DNA from: Pseudoscardovia suis
GTDB lineage: Bacteria > Actinomycetota > Actinomycetes > Actinomycetales > Bifidobacteriaceae
Assembly (NCBI RefSeq): GCF_002797875.1
Contig: NZ_PGFC01000003.1
Location: 1-64,000, forward strand
Reading direction: 5' to 3'
DNA length: 64,000 nucleotides
Shown piece by piece: positions 36,283-46,733 of this stretch (positions are counted from its first letter, which is position 1; each line of letters begins with the position of its first letter). Below the pieces are notes generated by a model that saw only the letters and a list, made by a program, of their open reading frames with translations, did not search any database and was not told where the DNA came from. A program made the position numbers and the translations under genes.

Positions 36283-37221
36283 GGATTCGCATTCATCCTC
36301 ATAGTCCGCAGGTTCCAACTGGAACGTGCAATGTTCGATGGACACGGGAAAATGCTCGGCTGCGCACGTAGTCAGCCTACGGATCAGCTCGGCCGACTGC
36401 CCCACTGTCATATGGGCATCAACCACCACATGCGCCGTGAGCCGCACTAGGTCGGATGACACAGCGCTCACATGAACGTCGTGAATCGCCACGACCCCCT
36501 CCACGCCAGACAAATGCTTGACAACGCTCGCGGCATCCACACCCGCGGGGGCCTCTTCAAGAAGGACACGCACGCTGTCACGCAGCAGCTTCAAGGCACG
36601 CGGCACAATGAGCAGGGCAATCACACCGCCTGCAATGGCATCGAATCCATCCCAGCCAGTGCACAGCAGCACAGTCGACGAAACCACAACAGCGACCGAC
36701 CCCAGCGCATCATTGCACACCTCGAGGAACGCGGCACGCACATTCATGTTATCCCCATGACTGCTCGCCAGCGTCACGATGGAAGCCGCATTGGCAAGCA
36801 AACCCACAATGCCGAAAACAAGCAGCATGACCGGGTCGTTGACCGTATCCGCGACGGAACCCGTAAGTCTCAGCACCGCTTGAACCAGGGAATACAGGCC
36901 GACGAACAACAACACAAGCGCCCCGCCGGCGGCGGTGATGACCTCAAGGCGGCGCCAGCCCCATGTGTGACGCGAATCCGGCTTGCGTTGCATGAGCACC
37001 GCCGCCGTCAAGGACGCCACGAGCACCGACACATCGGTGAGCATATGGCCGGCATCCACGAACAGCGCCAACGATTGGGTGAATGCCGCGCCAGCCACTT
37101 CCGCGACGAAGATGATGCCGGTGAAGGCAAGAGTCAAACGAAGGCGGCGCACATGGTCCCTTGCTTGGGCGTTGAAGCCATGTGCGTCCGTCTGCGTCCC
37201 ACGAGAGTTGCGATTATTCAT
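36268..37221 (-). CDS. Cation diffusion facilitator (zinc-type) transporter
   Basis: CzcD-like membrane antiporter that exports Zn2+ or a similar metal in exchange for protons. Six membrane segments are visible, with the TM2 metal motif DAGHMLTD (HxxxD) and the TM5 motif EVCND, where most zinc CDF proteins have HxxxD. The cytoplasmic C-domain (about 220-305) has the ferredoxin-like fold with VVAIHDVHVSAVSSDLVRLTAHVVVD. The usual His-rich loop between TM4 and TM5 is absent. The Glu in place of His may alter metal choice. Length 317 aa. Confidence 0.93.
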   Translation of the reverse strand: MNNRNSRGTQTDAHGFNAQARDHVRRLRLTLAFTGIIFVAEVAGAAFTQSLALFVDAGHMLTDVSVLVASLTAAVLMQRKPDSRHTWGWRRLEVITAAGGALVLLFVGLYSLVQAVLRLTGSVADTVNDPVMLLVFGIVGLLANAASIVTLASSHGDNMNVRAAFLEVCNDALGSVAVVVSSTVLLCTGWDGFDAIAGGVIALLIVPRALKLLRDSVRVLLEEAPAGVDAASVVKHLSGVEGVVAIHDVHVSAVSSDLVRLTAHVVVDAHMTVGQSAELIRRLTTCAAEHFPVSIEHCTFQLEPADYEDECESHLDM

Positions 37222-37464
37222 AGCGCCTCCTCAATCAACCCTTCGATTTTCTCACCGTATTGAGAAATTGCAAGGTTGCGAGAGCAAGAATCATTACCGC
37301 CACAGACCGAGCGGCATGAGCGCGGCAGGTGCAGCAGACACAACAAGTGCAGGCAGACGGATGCAGCGCAGGCGGAGTGGTGCAGGCAGGTGAAACGACT
37401 GACCGATGTTGCACAGTGCGGCACAGTGCAGGTTTACAGCTGCAGATTCAGCACAGCTCAACAT

Positions 37465-37504
37465 AAAAAGGTCCGCGGAAAACCCGAAGGTATTCCGCGG
37501 ACCT
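37465..37504 (-). terminator. Rho-independent terminator of ldh
   Basis: A perfect 12-bp stem (37469-37480 with 37493-37504) followed on the minus strand by a T tract (37469-37465). The gap 37222-37618 has no gene. The stretch 37222-37464 shows only Gln/Ala-type low complexity. Confidence 0.9.
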
Positions 37505-37519
37505 CATGCCATGAGCTTC

Positions 37520-37566
37520 AGGCGATCAGGCAATCAGGCAATCAAGCGATCAAGCAATCAAGCGAC
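37520..37566. repeat. 8-bp tandem repeat in the ldh 3' region
   Basis: About six units of GCRATCAR lie between the ldh stop codon and its terminator, so they are transcribed as part of the message. Confidence 0.9.
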
Positions 37567-37618
37567 CGCAGCAAACCGTAGCAGCTGCGTCCATGGCCTC
37601 AATCGCCTGCAGACCGAA

Positions 37619-38584
<966 letters not shown>

Positions 38585-38754
38585 CTACTCTTCCTCCAAC
38601 GCTTCCTGCGCCGCGGTCGTTTGAAAGTCAATCGTTTCAACAGACGCAGGAGAGCTTTCTTGAATCGTGTTCAATACATCTTCAATATATTGCGACGGTG
38701 TGACGATACACGCGGCATGGCACAACGGTTTGCGAATCGTGGCCGTCGTGACGT

Positions 38755-40257
38755 TCACACGTGCCGCTGAGCTGTGGCCGCATCCTCCGCTTCCATAATC
38801 GCCGCCGCAAGGCGCGAATCCACATCCGCCGAAACATGCACGCCGTCGGCTTCGTAATCGGCCTTCTCGACATGCCCGAATTCACGCACCTGCGACATGA
38901 GCGCACCCGCCGTGTATGGCACGACGGCATCCACATGCACGCCCGGCTTGGGCAACTGCGCCTCCACGGCGCGCACCAATCCGTCCACGCCTTCCCCGGT
39001 GGCGGCGGAGACGATATGCGCCTGGGGCATGAGCCCCAGGATGCGTTCCCTCATGCGCGGATCCATGCGGTCGGCCTTGTTGAACACCATGATGACAGGA
39101 ATCTGCGCCACCCCGTCGATGCTTCCCAACACGTCGTCGACAGCTTCGATCTGACCGAAGGGGTCGGGGTGCGACCCATCGACGACATGCACGATGAGCT
39201 CGGCGTCCGCGACTTCTTCAAGCGTGGATTTGAACGCTTCGACGAGCTGCGTGGGAAGGCGACGCACGAATCCGACGGTGTCGACATACATGTAGACGCG
39301 TCCATCCGCCGCTTTTGTGCGTCGCACCGCGGTGTCAAGCGTGGCGAACAGCGCGTTGTGCACCATTTCGCTGGAACCGGTGAGCCTGTTGATGAGCGAG
39401 GATTTGCCAGCGTTCGTATAGCCGACGACTGCGACCGTGGGCAGCCCGAGACGGCGCCGCGAACCACGCTTGACCTCGCGCGATGGCGCCATCTGGGCGA
39501 TCTGCCGGCGCAAATGCGCCATGCGCGTGCGAATGACGCGCCGGTCCATTTCGATTTTCGTCTCGCCGGGGCCGCGCGAGCCGATGCCGCCGTTCTGACC
39601 GGCGGCCTGACCGCCCGCCTGACGTGACAGCGATCCGCCCCAGCCGCGCAGACGCGGGAGCATGTATTCGAGCTGGGCGAGCTCCACCTGTGCCTTGCCT
39701 TCGCGGCTGGTGGCGTGCTGGGCGAAGATGTCGAGGATCACCGCGGTGCGGTCCACGACCTTGACTTTCGTGACGTCCTCGAGGCCACGGCGCTGGGACG
39801 GCGGCAGGTCGGCGTCCACGATGATCGTGTCGGCGTCGTGCTCGGCGACAATCGCCGCCAGCTGCTTGGCCTTGCCTGAACCGAGGTATGTGGCGGCGTC
39901 GGGCTTGAGGCGATGCTGGAGCACTCCGTCCACGACTTGTGCGCCGGCGGTGTCGGCGAGCGCGGCCAGCTCCCTCAGGGATTCCTCCGCGGCGCTTTGC
40001 GTCGTCTCCAGACTCGACCACACGCCCACGAGCACGACCCTTTCCAGGCGCACCTTGCGGTATTCCACTTCGGTGACGTCCTGTAGCTCGCCAAGGCCGG
40101 CCACGTGCTTGAGCTGGTTGCGGCTTTCGCGCTCCTCCCATTCCAGCGATCCCGCTGTATGCGAAGGAGCTGCGGCGGGCAGATCCAGCACATCGGAGCG
40201 AGAGGAATCCAACGTCTGCGACGGACTGTCTATGCGCACCGACGCATGGCCATGCAC
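38755..40257 (-). CDS. hflX: Ribosome-associated GTPase HflX
   Basis: GTPase that binds the 50S subunit and splits stalled ribosomes. The HflX N-domain (about 75-230, ATYLGSGKAKQLAAIV, VDADLPPSQRRGLED) has the glycine-rich GGIGSRGPGETKIEMDRR linker. The GTPase domain follows: G1 GYTNAGKSS, G3 DTVGFVRRLP, G4 NKADRMD. The C-terminal part ends in the expected short domain. GTG 40257 is the longest start and has no clear ribosome binding site, so the first 40-60 residues are uncertain. It lies 173 bp upstream of ldh on the same strand. Confidence 0.93.
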   Translation of the reverse strand: MHGHASVRIDSPSQTLDSSRSDVLDLPAAAPSHTAGSLEWEERESRNQLKHVAGLGELQDVTEVEYRKVRLERVVLVGVWSSLETTQSAAEESLRELAALADTAGAQVVDGVLQHRLKPDAATYLGSGKAKQLAAIVAEHDADTIIVDADLPPSQRRGLEDVTKVKVVDRTAVILDIFAQHATSREGKAQVELAQLEYMLPRLRGWGGSLSRQAGGQAAGQNGGIGSRGPGETKIEMDRRVIRTRMAHLRRQIAQMAPSREVKRGSRRRLGLPTVAVVGYTNAGKSSLINRLTGSSEMVHNALFATLDTAVRRTKAADGRVYMYVDTVGFVRRLPTQLVEAFKSTLEEVADAELIVHVVDGSHPDPFGQIEAVDDVLGSIDGVAQIPVIMVFNKADRMDPRMRERILGLMPQAHIVSAATGEGVDGLVRAVEAQLPKPGVHVDAVVPYTAGALMSQVREFGHVEKADYEADGVHVSADVDSRLAAAIMEAEDAATAQRHV

Positions 40258-40487
40258 GGAACGCTCTGGCCGCGTGCTGCCCTTCGCTGGTGCCGAGCCA
40301 TTCCACGCGGTTGATTCGGATGCGGTTGATTCGGATGCCGAGGATGCTGAATGCTGCGAATGCTGCGTCGTATGCGTGCCCTTCTCACTGTCGCCGTCAC
40401 GGGAATCACCGCCCCGCCACGGCGAACGCGGGCGCGGTGTTTAGTTCCCTCATTATCATCAAGTCAGTAGACAGAACAAGGAGTGCC

Positions 40488-41516
40488 ATGATTCACCAGC
40501 GCCGCCGCAAGCCCAATCCTTTTGACAGCCGAGCAGCACACAGGGCGGCACGATACCAACGCCGCCGCCCCCAGGCCTCGCCTGACTCCCCTGCCAGCGC
40601 ACCGACCGAGACGAACGCCCCGCAGGAAGCCACAACACACGGCAACAAGACTTCGGCCAGCGCACAACGCGCCGGCAATCACGCCCACAGCGAACGCAAC
40701 GCCCGCACGCACGACCATGGCGTGCACGCCAGCCAGTCCCATGGCCAGGCCCATGATCAGGTCAAGTCGGAGCCGCATCAGAAGGCCGCGCACCCGACCG
40801 ATTCGAACGTAGCCAATCCGCAGGTTACCGATCAGCCCCAAACCGACCACACCAAAACCGACCGCCCTCAGGCACAGCAGGCTCCGGCAGGTCGCGCCAC
40901 CCAGTATTTCGCAGGCGCCCCCACCACTGAGGATGTGCGCCGCACAATCACCGTCACATTGCGCGGCCGGGATGTGCCAATGGATGTGTCGAACGGCGTA
41001 TTTTCGACCGACAGGCTTGACCTGGGCACGCGCGTGCTGCTCAAGCATGCGCCGCAGCCTCCGGCACACGGCACGTTCCTTGACCTTGGCTGCGGCTGGG
41101 GTCCGATCGCCGTCGCCTTGGCGCTGGAATCCCCTCATGCCGACGTATGGGCGGTGGATGTGAACGAGCGTGCGCTTGACCTCACGCGCAGCAATGCGGA
41201 ACGCAACGGCTGCGCCAACGTGCGTGTGTCCGCTGCGGACGCCGTGCCGCAGGACGTCCGTTTCGACCTCATGTGGTCGAATCCCCCGATCCGCATCGGC
41301 AAGGAAGCCCTCCACGAGTTGCTCATGCAGTGGCTCGTGCGCCTCACCGTGGGCGGCAGGGCGTATCTTGTCGTGCAGCGCAACCTAGGGGCTGATTCCC
41401 TCATACCGTGGCTGCAGCAGGCTTTGGACAGCCAGTGCGGCGAACAAAGCTTCGCGGTTTCCAAGAATGCGTCAAGCAAGGGGTATCGCGTCATTGAAAT
41501 CGTGCGCGCACGGTAA
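40488..41516 (+). CDS. RsmC/YbxB-like class I methyltransferase with disordered N-terminus
   Basis: Predicted RNA guanine-N2 methyltransferase; 16S or 23S rRNA is the likely target by family. Residues about 1-140 are His/Gln/Thr/Ala-rich and probably disordered. The domain has TFLDLGCGWGPIAVALA (SAM motif I), VWAVDVNERALDLTRSNAERNG and the catalytic WSNPPIRIGKEALHELL motif typical of RsmC/RlmG relatives. Start 40488 has AAGGAG; the frame extends further upstream without support. The helicase gene follows 16 bp later, suggesting an operon with a shared RNA-related role. Confidence 0.88.
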   Translation: MIHQRRRKPNPFDSRAAHRAARYQRRRPQASPDSPASAPTETNAPQEATTHGNKTSASAQRAGNHAHSERNARTHDHGVHASQSHGQAHDQVKSEPHQKAAHPTDSNVANPQVTDQPQTDHTKTDRPQAQQAPAGRATQYFAGAPTTEDVRRTITVTLRGRDVPMDVSNGVFSTDRLDLGTRVLLKHAPQPPAHGTFLDLGCGWGPIAVALALESPHADVWAVDVNERALDLTRSNAERNGCANVRVSAADAVPQDVRFDLMWSNPPIRIGKEALHELLMQWLVRLTVGGRAYLVVQRNLGADSLIPWLQQALDSQCGEQSFAVSKNASSKGYRVIEIVRAR

Positions 41517-41532
41517 GTGGTGATGCCTGCCC

Positions 41533-44500
41533 ATGATGCGATTCGAATACCCTGCCGAGCTTCCCGTCAGCGAAGCCCGAGATTCCATTGCCCGCGCCGT
41601 GCGCTCGTCGCAGGTCGTCATTGTCTCCGGCCAGACCGGCTCCGGCAAGACCACACAGATCCCCAAGATTCTGTTGGAAGAAGGCCGTGGCACGCATGGC
41701 CGCAAGATCATGCTCACGCAACCGCGGCGTATCGCCGCCCGCACGGTGGCGGAGCGCATCGCGCAAGAGACCGGCACGCGATTGGGCGATCAGATCGGCT
41801 TCCGTGTGCGCTTCACCGACGAAAGCTCACCCGCCACGCGCCTTGTGGTGGCGACGGACGGCATTCTGCTCGCGCAAATCCAGCGCGACCCCGAACTGTC
41901 GGCGTATGACACAATCATGATCGACGAGGCGCACGAACGCAGCCTCAACATCGACTTCCTGCTGGGATATCTCACAGCGCTCCTCCCCCGACGCCGCGAC
42001 CTGAAGCTCATCATCACGTCCGCCACCATCGATTCGGAGAAATTCCGCAAGCATTTTTCGCAAGCGTTGCACCATGATGTCCCCGTCATCGAGGTCTCCG
42101 GCAGGACGTACCCGGTGCAAATCGTCTACGAACCCTTGGGTGCGCCGCCTGCGCTCATGCGCAGCGTGCCGGGGTTTCAGGATGCCGTCCGCAATCCGGA
42201 CGACCCTGACGATTGGGACGACACCGACATGGATGTGCCCACCGCCGTCGCACGCGCCTGCGCGGAACTGGTGATTCGGTCCACGCATGTGACCGGCCCC
42301 AGGGACATCCTTGTGTTTGCGGCCGGCGAGCGCGACATTCGCGATTATGAAACCGCGCTGCGCCGGCATTTCGGCCCGCGCGCCAGCGACATGCGGAGAC
42401 CGGACGCATTGGAGATCGTGCCGCTTTTCGCACGGTTGTCCGCCAAGGAACAGCATCGCGTGTTCGAGGCACATGCGCATCAGCGCATCATCCTCGCCAC
42501 GAATGTTGCGGAGACGTCGCTCACTGTGCCGTCGATCCGCTACGTGGTGGATCCCGGTCTGGCGCGCATTTCACGGTATTCGAAAACCGCGAAAGTGCAG
42601 CGCCTGCCCATCGAACCGATTTCGCAGGCAAGCGCCGACCAACGCGCCGGCCGATGCGGACGTGTGGCGGACGGCATTGCGATCCGCCTGTATGCGCATG
42701 ACGATTACGAGACACGGCCTCGTTTCACCGACCCTGAGATTCTGCGCACGTCGCTGGGCGCGGTTGTGTTGCAGATGCTCGCCGTCGGCGTGGCGTCCAC
42801 GGCACGGGATGTGACGGATTTCGGATTCATCGACCCTCCCGACATGAAGGCTGTGTCGGATGGTTTCAATGAATTGACGGAGCTGGGGGCCATCAGTCGC
42901 GGCCATCGACGCACCCGCAACGGCCATGGCGGCGGCGACACGGGCTCCTCGCGCGGCAGCGACGTGCGGCTCACCGCAATCGGCCGCCAACTGTCCCGGC
43001 TTCCCGTGGATGTGCGGCTCGGCCGCATGGTCATCGAAGCGGCGCGCCACGCCACCGCGGACGTGCTGGCGGATGTGCTGGTGATCGTCGCGTTCATGAG
43101 CCTGCAAGACCCCCGTGAACGCCCCGAGGACAAGCGTGATGAAGCCGATCGCATCCATAACCGTTATGCGGATGCCACCTCGGACTTCCTCACCGCCCTC
43201 AACATCTGGGATTCGTTCTGGCAAGCGGGAGGCGAGCCGTCGAATTCCGCGTTGCGTCGCCGGTGCAAGGCCGAGTTCATGAACTATCTGCGCATGCGCC
43301 AATGGCATGACCTGTATTCCCAGCTGCGCCAGATGTGTGCGCAGTTGCATTTCACGGTGGGAGACCCCACGCCCGCCGAACGTCCCGATGCCTCTGTCAC
43401 CCGGCTGCCGATGGATCAGCAAGGCGCCCACAGCCTCGCCTGCTCATGGGATGGCGACAGCATCCACCGATCCATGCTTCCCGGATTGCTGTCCAACATC
43501 GGCATGCAGGTCGTGCGCGATCCCAAGGCGTCGCAATTCGCCGGCTTGCATGGAGCGGCACGCGCCCGCGCGATGAAGAAAGCGGCGAAGGCTTCCAAGA
43601 ATGATTACCAAGGCGCGCGCGGCGTGCATTTCGGGCTTTTCCCCGCGAGTGCTGTCGCGAAGTCCACGCCTTCGTGGGTGATGGCGGGCGAGCTTGTGGA
43701 GACCAGCCGCCTGTGGGCGCGTTCCGCGGCGGCGATTGATCCGACGTGGGCCGAGTCTTTGGCGGGCGATTTGGCGCGCACCACCTACGCCGAGCCGCAT
43801 TGGTCCGGTTCGGCAGGGGCCGCCGTGGCGTCCAGCACGGTTCTGCTCTACGGTCTGCCGATCGTGCAGGGACGCACCGTGCAATGGGCGCGCATCAACC
43901 CGGCTCAGGCACGCATGTTCCTCATCCGCCAGGGATTGGTGGAAGGTGATATTCACGAACGCTTCCCGTTCGACTCATTCATTGAGCGCAACCGGCAGGT
44001 GGTGAGCGCCGCCGATGAAGAAACGAACCGCACGCGACGTGTCGTCGACGCCGTGGATGACGAGGACTTGGTGGAGTTCTACGACTCCGTGCTGCCTGCC
44101 GAGGCGACGAGCGTGGCGGCATTGGGATCATGGTGGCGCAAACATCATGACGACAACCCTCATCTGCTGGATTTCGATGCGTCGAAGGTGCGTCGCTTGG
44201 CGGATTCCGATGACACGGATCTCGATGATTATCCCGACCAGTGGTCGACGCGGGGCACGGATGGGCGTGAGATACGCCTGCCGCTGTCATATGTTTACGA
44301 TCCGCATTCCGAAGCCGATGGCATCACGGTGCACATTCCGCTGAGCATGCTGTCCCGTCTCAATCCTGAGCAGTTCACATGGACCGTCCCGGGATTCCTT
44401 GAAGATCTGATCGTGGCGACGATCAAGTCGCTTCCCAAGGCGTTGCGCGTTCAATTCGTGCCCGCGCCTGACACCGCCGCCAAGATCCGGGCATGGCTGG

Positions 44501-45648
44501 ATATCACGTATCCGGTGCTGCCTGGTTCCGTGACACCGCATGATGGCGACGCGCTGGATGCCGCGAGCGCGGTCCCCTCGTTTGAGAAAGCGTTCACGCA
44601 GGCTGCCATTGCGGTGGTCGGCGCGCAACTGCACCCTCAGGTGTGGACCACGGAACGCTGGGAACGCATGCCCCGCCATCTGCGCCTCACGTTCAGCGTG
44701 GAAGCGGATGCGCCCCGTGGAGGCGGGCGTCATCGCCATGGTGGCGGCAAACGCCATGCGCCGAAAGTGCTCGGCACATCGAAGAGCCTGGTCGAGTTGC
44801 AAAAGAGATTCGAGCGCGAAGCCGTGGAATCGGCGCGCGCCTCCATCACCAAGCAGGCGTCCCAGGCCGGCGACAGCGGCTTGGTGGTCGAGAAGGCGAA
44901 CCTTCTTCACAAAGCGGGCGCCACCATGAAGCCCCGCAGGCAAATGCTCTGGGAGGCGGCGCTCGACGCTGTGCGCCTGCCGAGCGAACGGGTGTCGTCG
45001 CGATGGCTGGGCGGCGAAGCGCTCATGCTTGCCGCGGCGCCTTACAAGTCCACGGCAGCCCTTGTCGAGGACATCCAGATGGCTGCCGTCAAGCGTCTGC
45101 TGCCGAATGTCGCCGACTGCAAGGACGATGCCCAGCTCGCCGATGCCGTGCAATCCGTGACGGATGTGTATGAGGACACCGTGTATGCGGTGGCGCATGA
45201 TGTGATTGCCATCGTCAAGCGCCAAGCGCAGGTTGACAAGGCTGTTTCTGGCCCTGCGTCCCTCCCGTTGCTTGCCACGTTGCAATGGATTCGCGACCAT
45301 GTGGCGTCCCTTGTCTTCGACGGTTTCGTCGCGGCCGCCCCGCCGTATGCGTTGGGCGGCATCGAACGCTATTTGCATGCGGATGAATACCGGTTGGACA
45401 AGGCGAAGGCCAACAAGGACCGTGACGTGGCATGGGCGTGGCAGGCGCAAGAGGCGCACGACATCGTGGCGTCCTGCGCCAAGGCTGCGGATGCCATGCC
45501 TGCGGGAGCCGCCAGAGATGCCGCGTATGACCGTGCCGAACACGTGCGGTGGATGTATGAGGAATTCCTCGTGTCGTTGTGGGCACAGGAGCTGGGCACC
45601 GCACAACCGGTGAGCATCAAAAGGCTCAAGAAGGCTGCGACGGCGTGA
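41533..45648 (+). CDS. hrpA: ATP-dependent RNA helicase HrpA
   Basis: Large DEAH-box RNA helicase; in E. coli HrpA resolves collided ribosomes. Motif I is GQTGSGKTTQIPKILLE, II is DEAHERSLN, III is ITSATIDSEKF, VI is QRAGRCGRV. The helicase-associated and OB-fold parts follow to about residue 750, then the HrpA-specific C-terminal region (DUF3418-like, about 780-1371), ending in an HVRWMYEEFLVSLWAQELGT block. The length of 1371 aa matches HrpA. Two ATGs are adjacent and the ribosome binding site is weak; coupling to the methyltransferase gene 16 bp upstream may help. Confidence 0.95.
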   Translation: MMRFEYPAELPVSEARDSIARAVRSSQVVIVSGQTGSGKTTQIPKILLEEGRGTHGRKIMLTQPRRIAARTVAERIAQETGTRLGDQIGFRVRFTDESSPATRLVVATDGILLAQIQRDPELSAYDTIMIDEAHERSLNIDFLLGYLTALLPRRRDLKLIITSATIDSEKFRKHFSQALHHDVPVIEVSGRTYPVQIVYEPLGAPPALMRSVPGFQDAVRNPDDPDDWDDTDMDVPTAVARACAELVIRSTHVTGPRDILVFAAGERDIRDYETALRRHFGPRASDMRRPDALEIVPLFARLSAKEQHRVFEAHAHQRIILATNVAETSLTVPSIRYVVDPGLARISRYSKTAKVQRLPIEPISQASADQRAGRCGRVADGIAIRLYAHDDYETRPRFTDPEILRTSLGAVVLQMLAVGVASTARDVTDFGFIDPPDMKAVSDGFNELTELGAISRGHRRTRNGHGGGDTGSSRGSDVRLTAIGRQLSRLPVDVRLGRMVIEAARHATADVLADVLVIVAFMSLQDPRERPEDKRDEADRIHNRYADATSDFLTALNIWDSFWQAGGEPSNSALRRRCKAEFMNYLRMRQWHDLYSQLRQMCAQLHFTVGDPTPAERPDASVTRLPMDQQGAHSLACSWDGDSIHRSMLPGLLSNIGMQVVRDPKASQFAGLHGAARARAMKKAAKASKNDYQGARGVHFGLFPASAVAKSTPSWVMAGELVETSRLWARSAAAIDPTWAESLAGDLARTTYAEPHWSGSAGAAVASSTVLLYGLPIVQGRTVQWARINPAQARMFLIRQGLVEGDIHERFPFDSFIERNRQVVSAADEETNRTRRVVDAVDDEDLVEFYDSVLPAEATSVAALGSWWRKHHDDNPHLLDFDASKVRRLADSDDTDLDDYPDQWSTRGTDGREIRLPLSYVYDPHSEADGITVHIPLSMLSRLNPEQFTWTVPGFLEDLIVATIKSLPKALRVQFVPAPDTAAKIRAWLDITYPVLPGSVTPHDGDALDAASAVPSFEKAFTQAAIAVVGAQLHPQVWTTERWERMPRHLRLTFSVEADAPRGGGRHRHGGGKRHAPKVLGTSKSLVELQKRFEREAVESARASITKQASQAGDSGLVVEKANLLHKAGATMKPRRQMLWEAALDAVRLPSERVSSRWLGGEALMLAAAPYKSTAALVEDIQMAAVKRLLPNVADCKDDAQLADAVQSVTDVYEDTVYAVAHDVIAIVKRQAQVDKAVSGPASLPLLATLQWIRDHVASLVFDGFVAAAPPYALGGIERYLHADEYRLDKAKANKDRDVAWAWQAQEAHDIVASCAKAADAMPAGAARDAAYDRAEHVRWMYEEFLVSLWAQELGTAQPVSIKRLKKAATA

Positions 45649-45660
45649 CGGCTGCTGCCG

Positions 45661-45772
45661 GTGCACTGACGGTCGGTGCACTGGCGGTCGCATGTGTTAT
45701 TCGCACTGCGATTAATGCACCGTGATTATTAATGCACCGTGACAGTGCACATGCATGACAGTGCGCATGCAT
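45661..45772. repeat. Mixed 15-16-bp tandem repeats between hrpA and the TetR gene
   Basis: GTGCACTGRCGGTCG occurs twice near 45661-45690, AATGCACCGTGA twice, and GACAGTGCRCATGCAT twice in tandem (45741-45756, 45757-45772). The gap separates convergent genes and has no clear T-tract terminator. Confidence 0.8.
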
Positions 45773-45779
45773 GGCGCGC

Positions 45780-46556
45780 CTATGCCGCTGCCGAGCCGTC
45801 CTTCACGTCGTGAATCGTGGCAATGGATGCGGGATTTGCAAGCCCTGCATCCGTCGCCATCGTGTTCGTTGCCATCGCGTCCGCCGTCACTGCGTCCGTC
45901 GCCATGGTGTCCGTCGCCATCTTCCTGGCGACGTCGATGTCACACACCAGCATGATGAGCGGATCGATGTCCTTGAGCGATGCCGCTTCTTGGGTAAGCA
46001 TGGCGCAATACGGCTGCACGATGCCCAGATAGGATTTCGTCAACTGCTCCTGCGATACGTCAAGCCCGCCTGTCACCAACTGGTACATCAGCGAATATCC
46101 AACAACCACGGTGAATGACACGAACCGCTTGTCACATTCCTCCACCTTGATTTTTTGCTGCGCCATGCGCTCGACGAGCACGTCATAGACATTGCGAATC
46201 TTGGTGGAGATCAGCCATTGGTAGTTGGGAGAATTGCGGTATCTGTCAAGCAGCGTCGCATACGGCTCCCTGTTGGCGAATATGTATTCGGCGCACGCAG
46301 CCACGAGTCCCGCCGGATGCCGCGCGTCAAACACCAGATGACGCGTCTCTATGAGATCGATGAGTTTGTGTTCCCGGCGGAAGAACGATTGCGTGAGGTC
46401 GTCGATTGACGAATAGTAGGAATAGAACGTGTTGCGAGTCAGATTGGCCTTCGTCGCGACATCCGTGACGGAAATGCGGTTGACGGGTTTGCTGAGCAAC
46501 AGCGATTCGAACGCCTTGTGAAGTGCGGTGAGCGAACGCTCAGCATTGCGATACAT
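45780..46556 (-). CDS. TetR/AcrR-family regulator with repeated tail
   Basis: Helix-turn-helix regulator; ligand and targets unknown. The N-terminal DNA-binding domain (about 5-55) shows ALHKAFESLLLSKPVNRISVTDVATKANLTRNTFYSYYSSIDDL. A helical ligand domain follows to about 210. The C-terminus has five pentapeptides of the MATDT/MATDA type encoded by an exact 15-bp DNA repeat, likely disordered. Start 46556 is chosen because GGAGGAG lies nine bases upstream; eight more codons are open above it. No neighbouring transporter gene points to its target. Confidence 0.88.
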   Translation of the reverse strand: MYRNAERSLTALHKAFESLLLSKPVNRISVTDVATKANLTRNTFYSYYSSIDDLTQSFFRREHKLIDLIETRHLVFDARHPAGLVAACAEYIFANREPYATLLDRYRNSPNYQWLISTKIRNVYDVLVERMAQQKIKVEECDKRFVSFTVVVGYSLMYQLVTGGLDVSQEQLTKSYLGIVQPYCAMLTQEAASLKDIDPLIMLVCDIDVARKMATDTMATDAVTADAMATNTMATDAGLANPASIATIHDVKDGSAAA

Positions 46557-46733
46557 ACGGTTATCTCCTCCTTTGGCCACGCACTACCTCTATCCCCTGC
46601 AATGCACGGCAAACGCCCAGACCCATACCCCGTGAGTCCGTTTGCGGTGATTGTATCAGACTTCAATCATGCCGGCAATCACTCGCGCCATCCGACCGAT
46701 CACACTAGCCGAACGAACACGCTAGCCGCCCAG

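Noticed and set aside
40290-40487. N-terminal extension of the methyltransferase gene
   Set aside because: No ribosome binding site, composition unlike coding sequence, and a good site (AAGGAG) lies at the internal ATG 40488.
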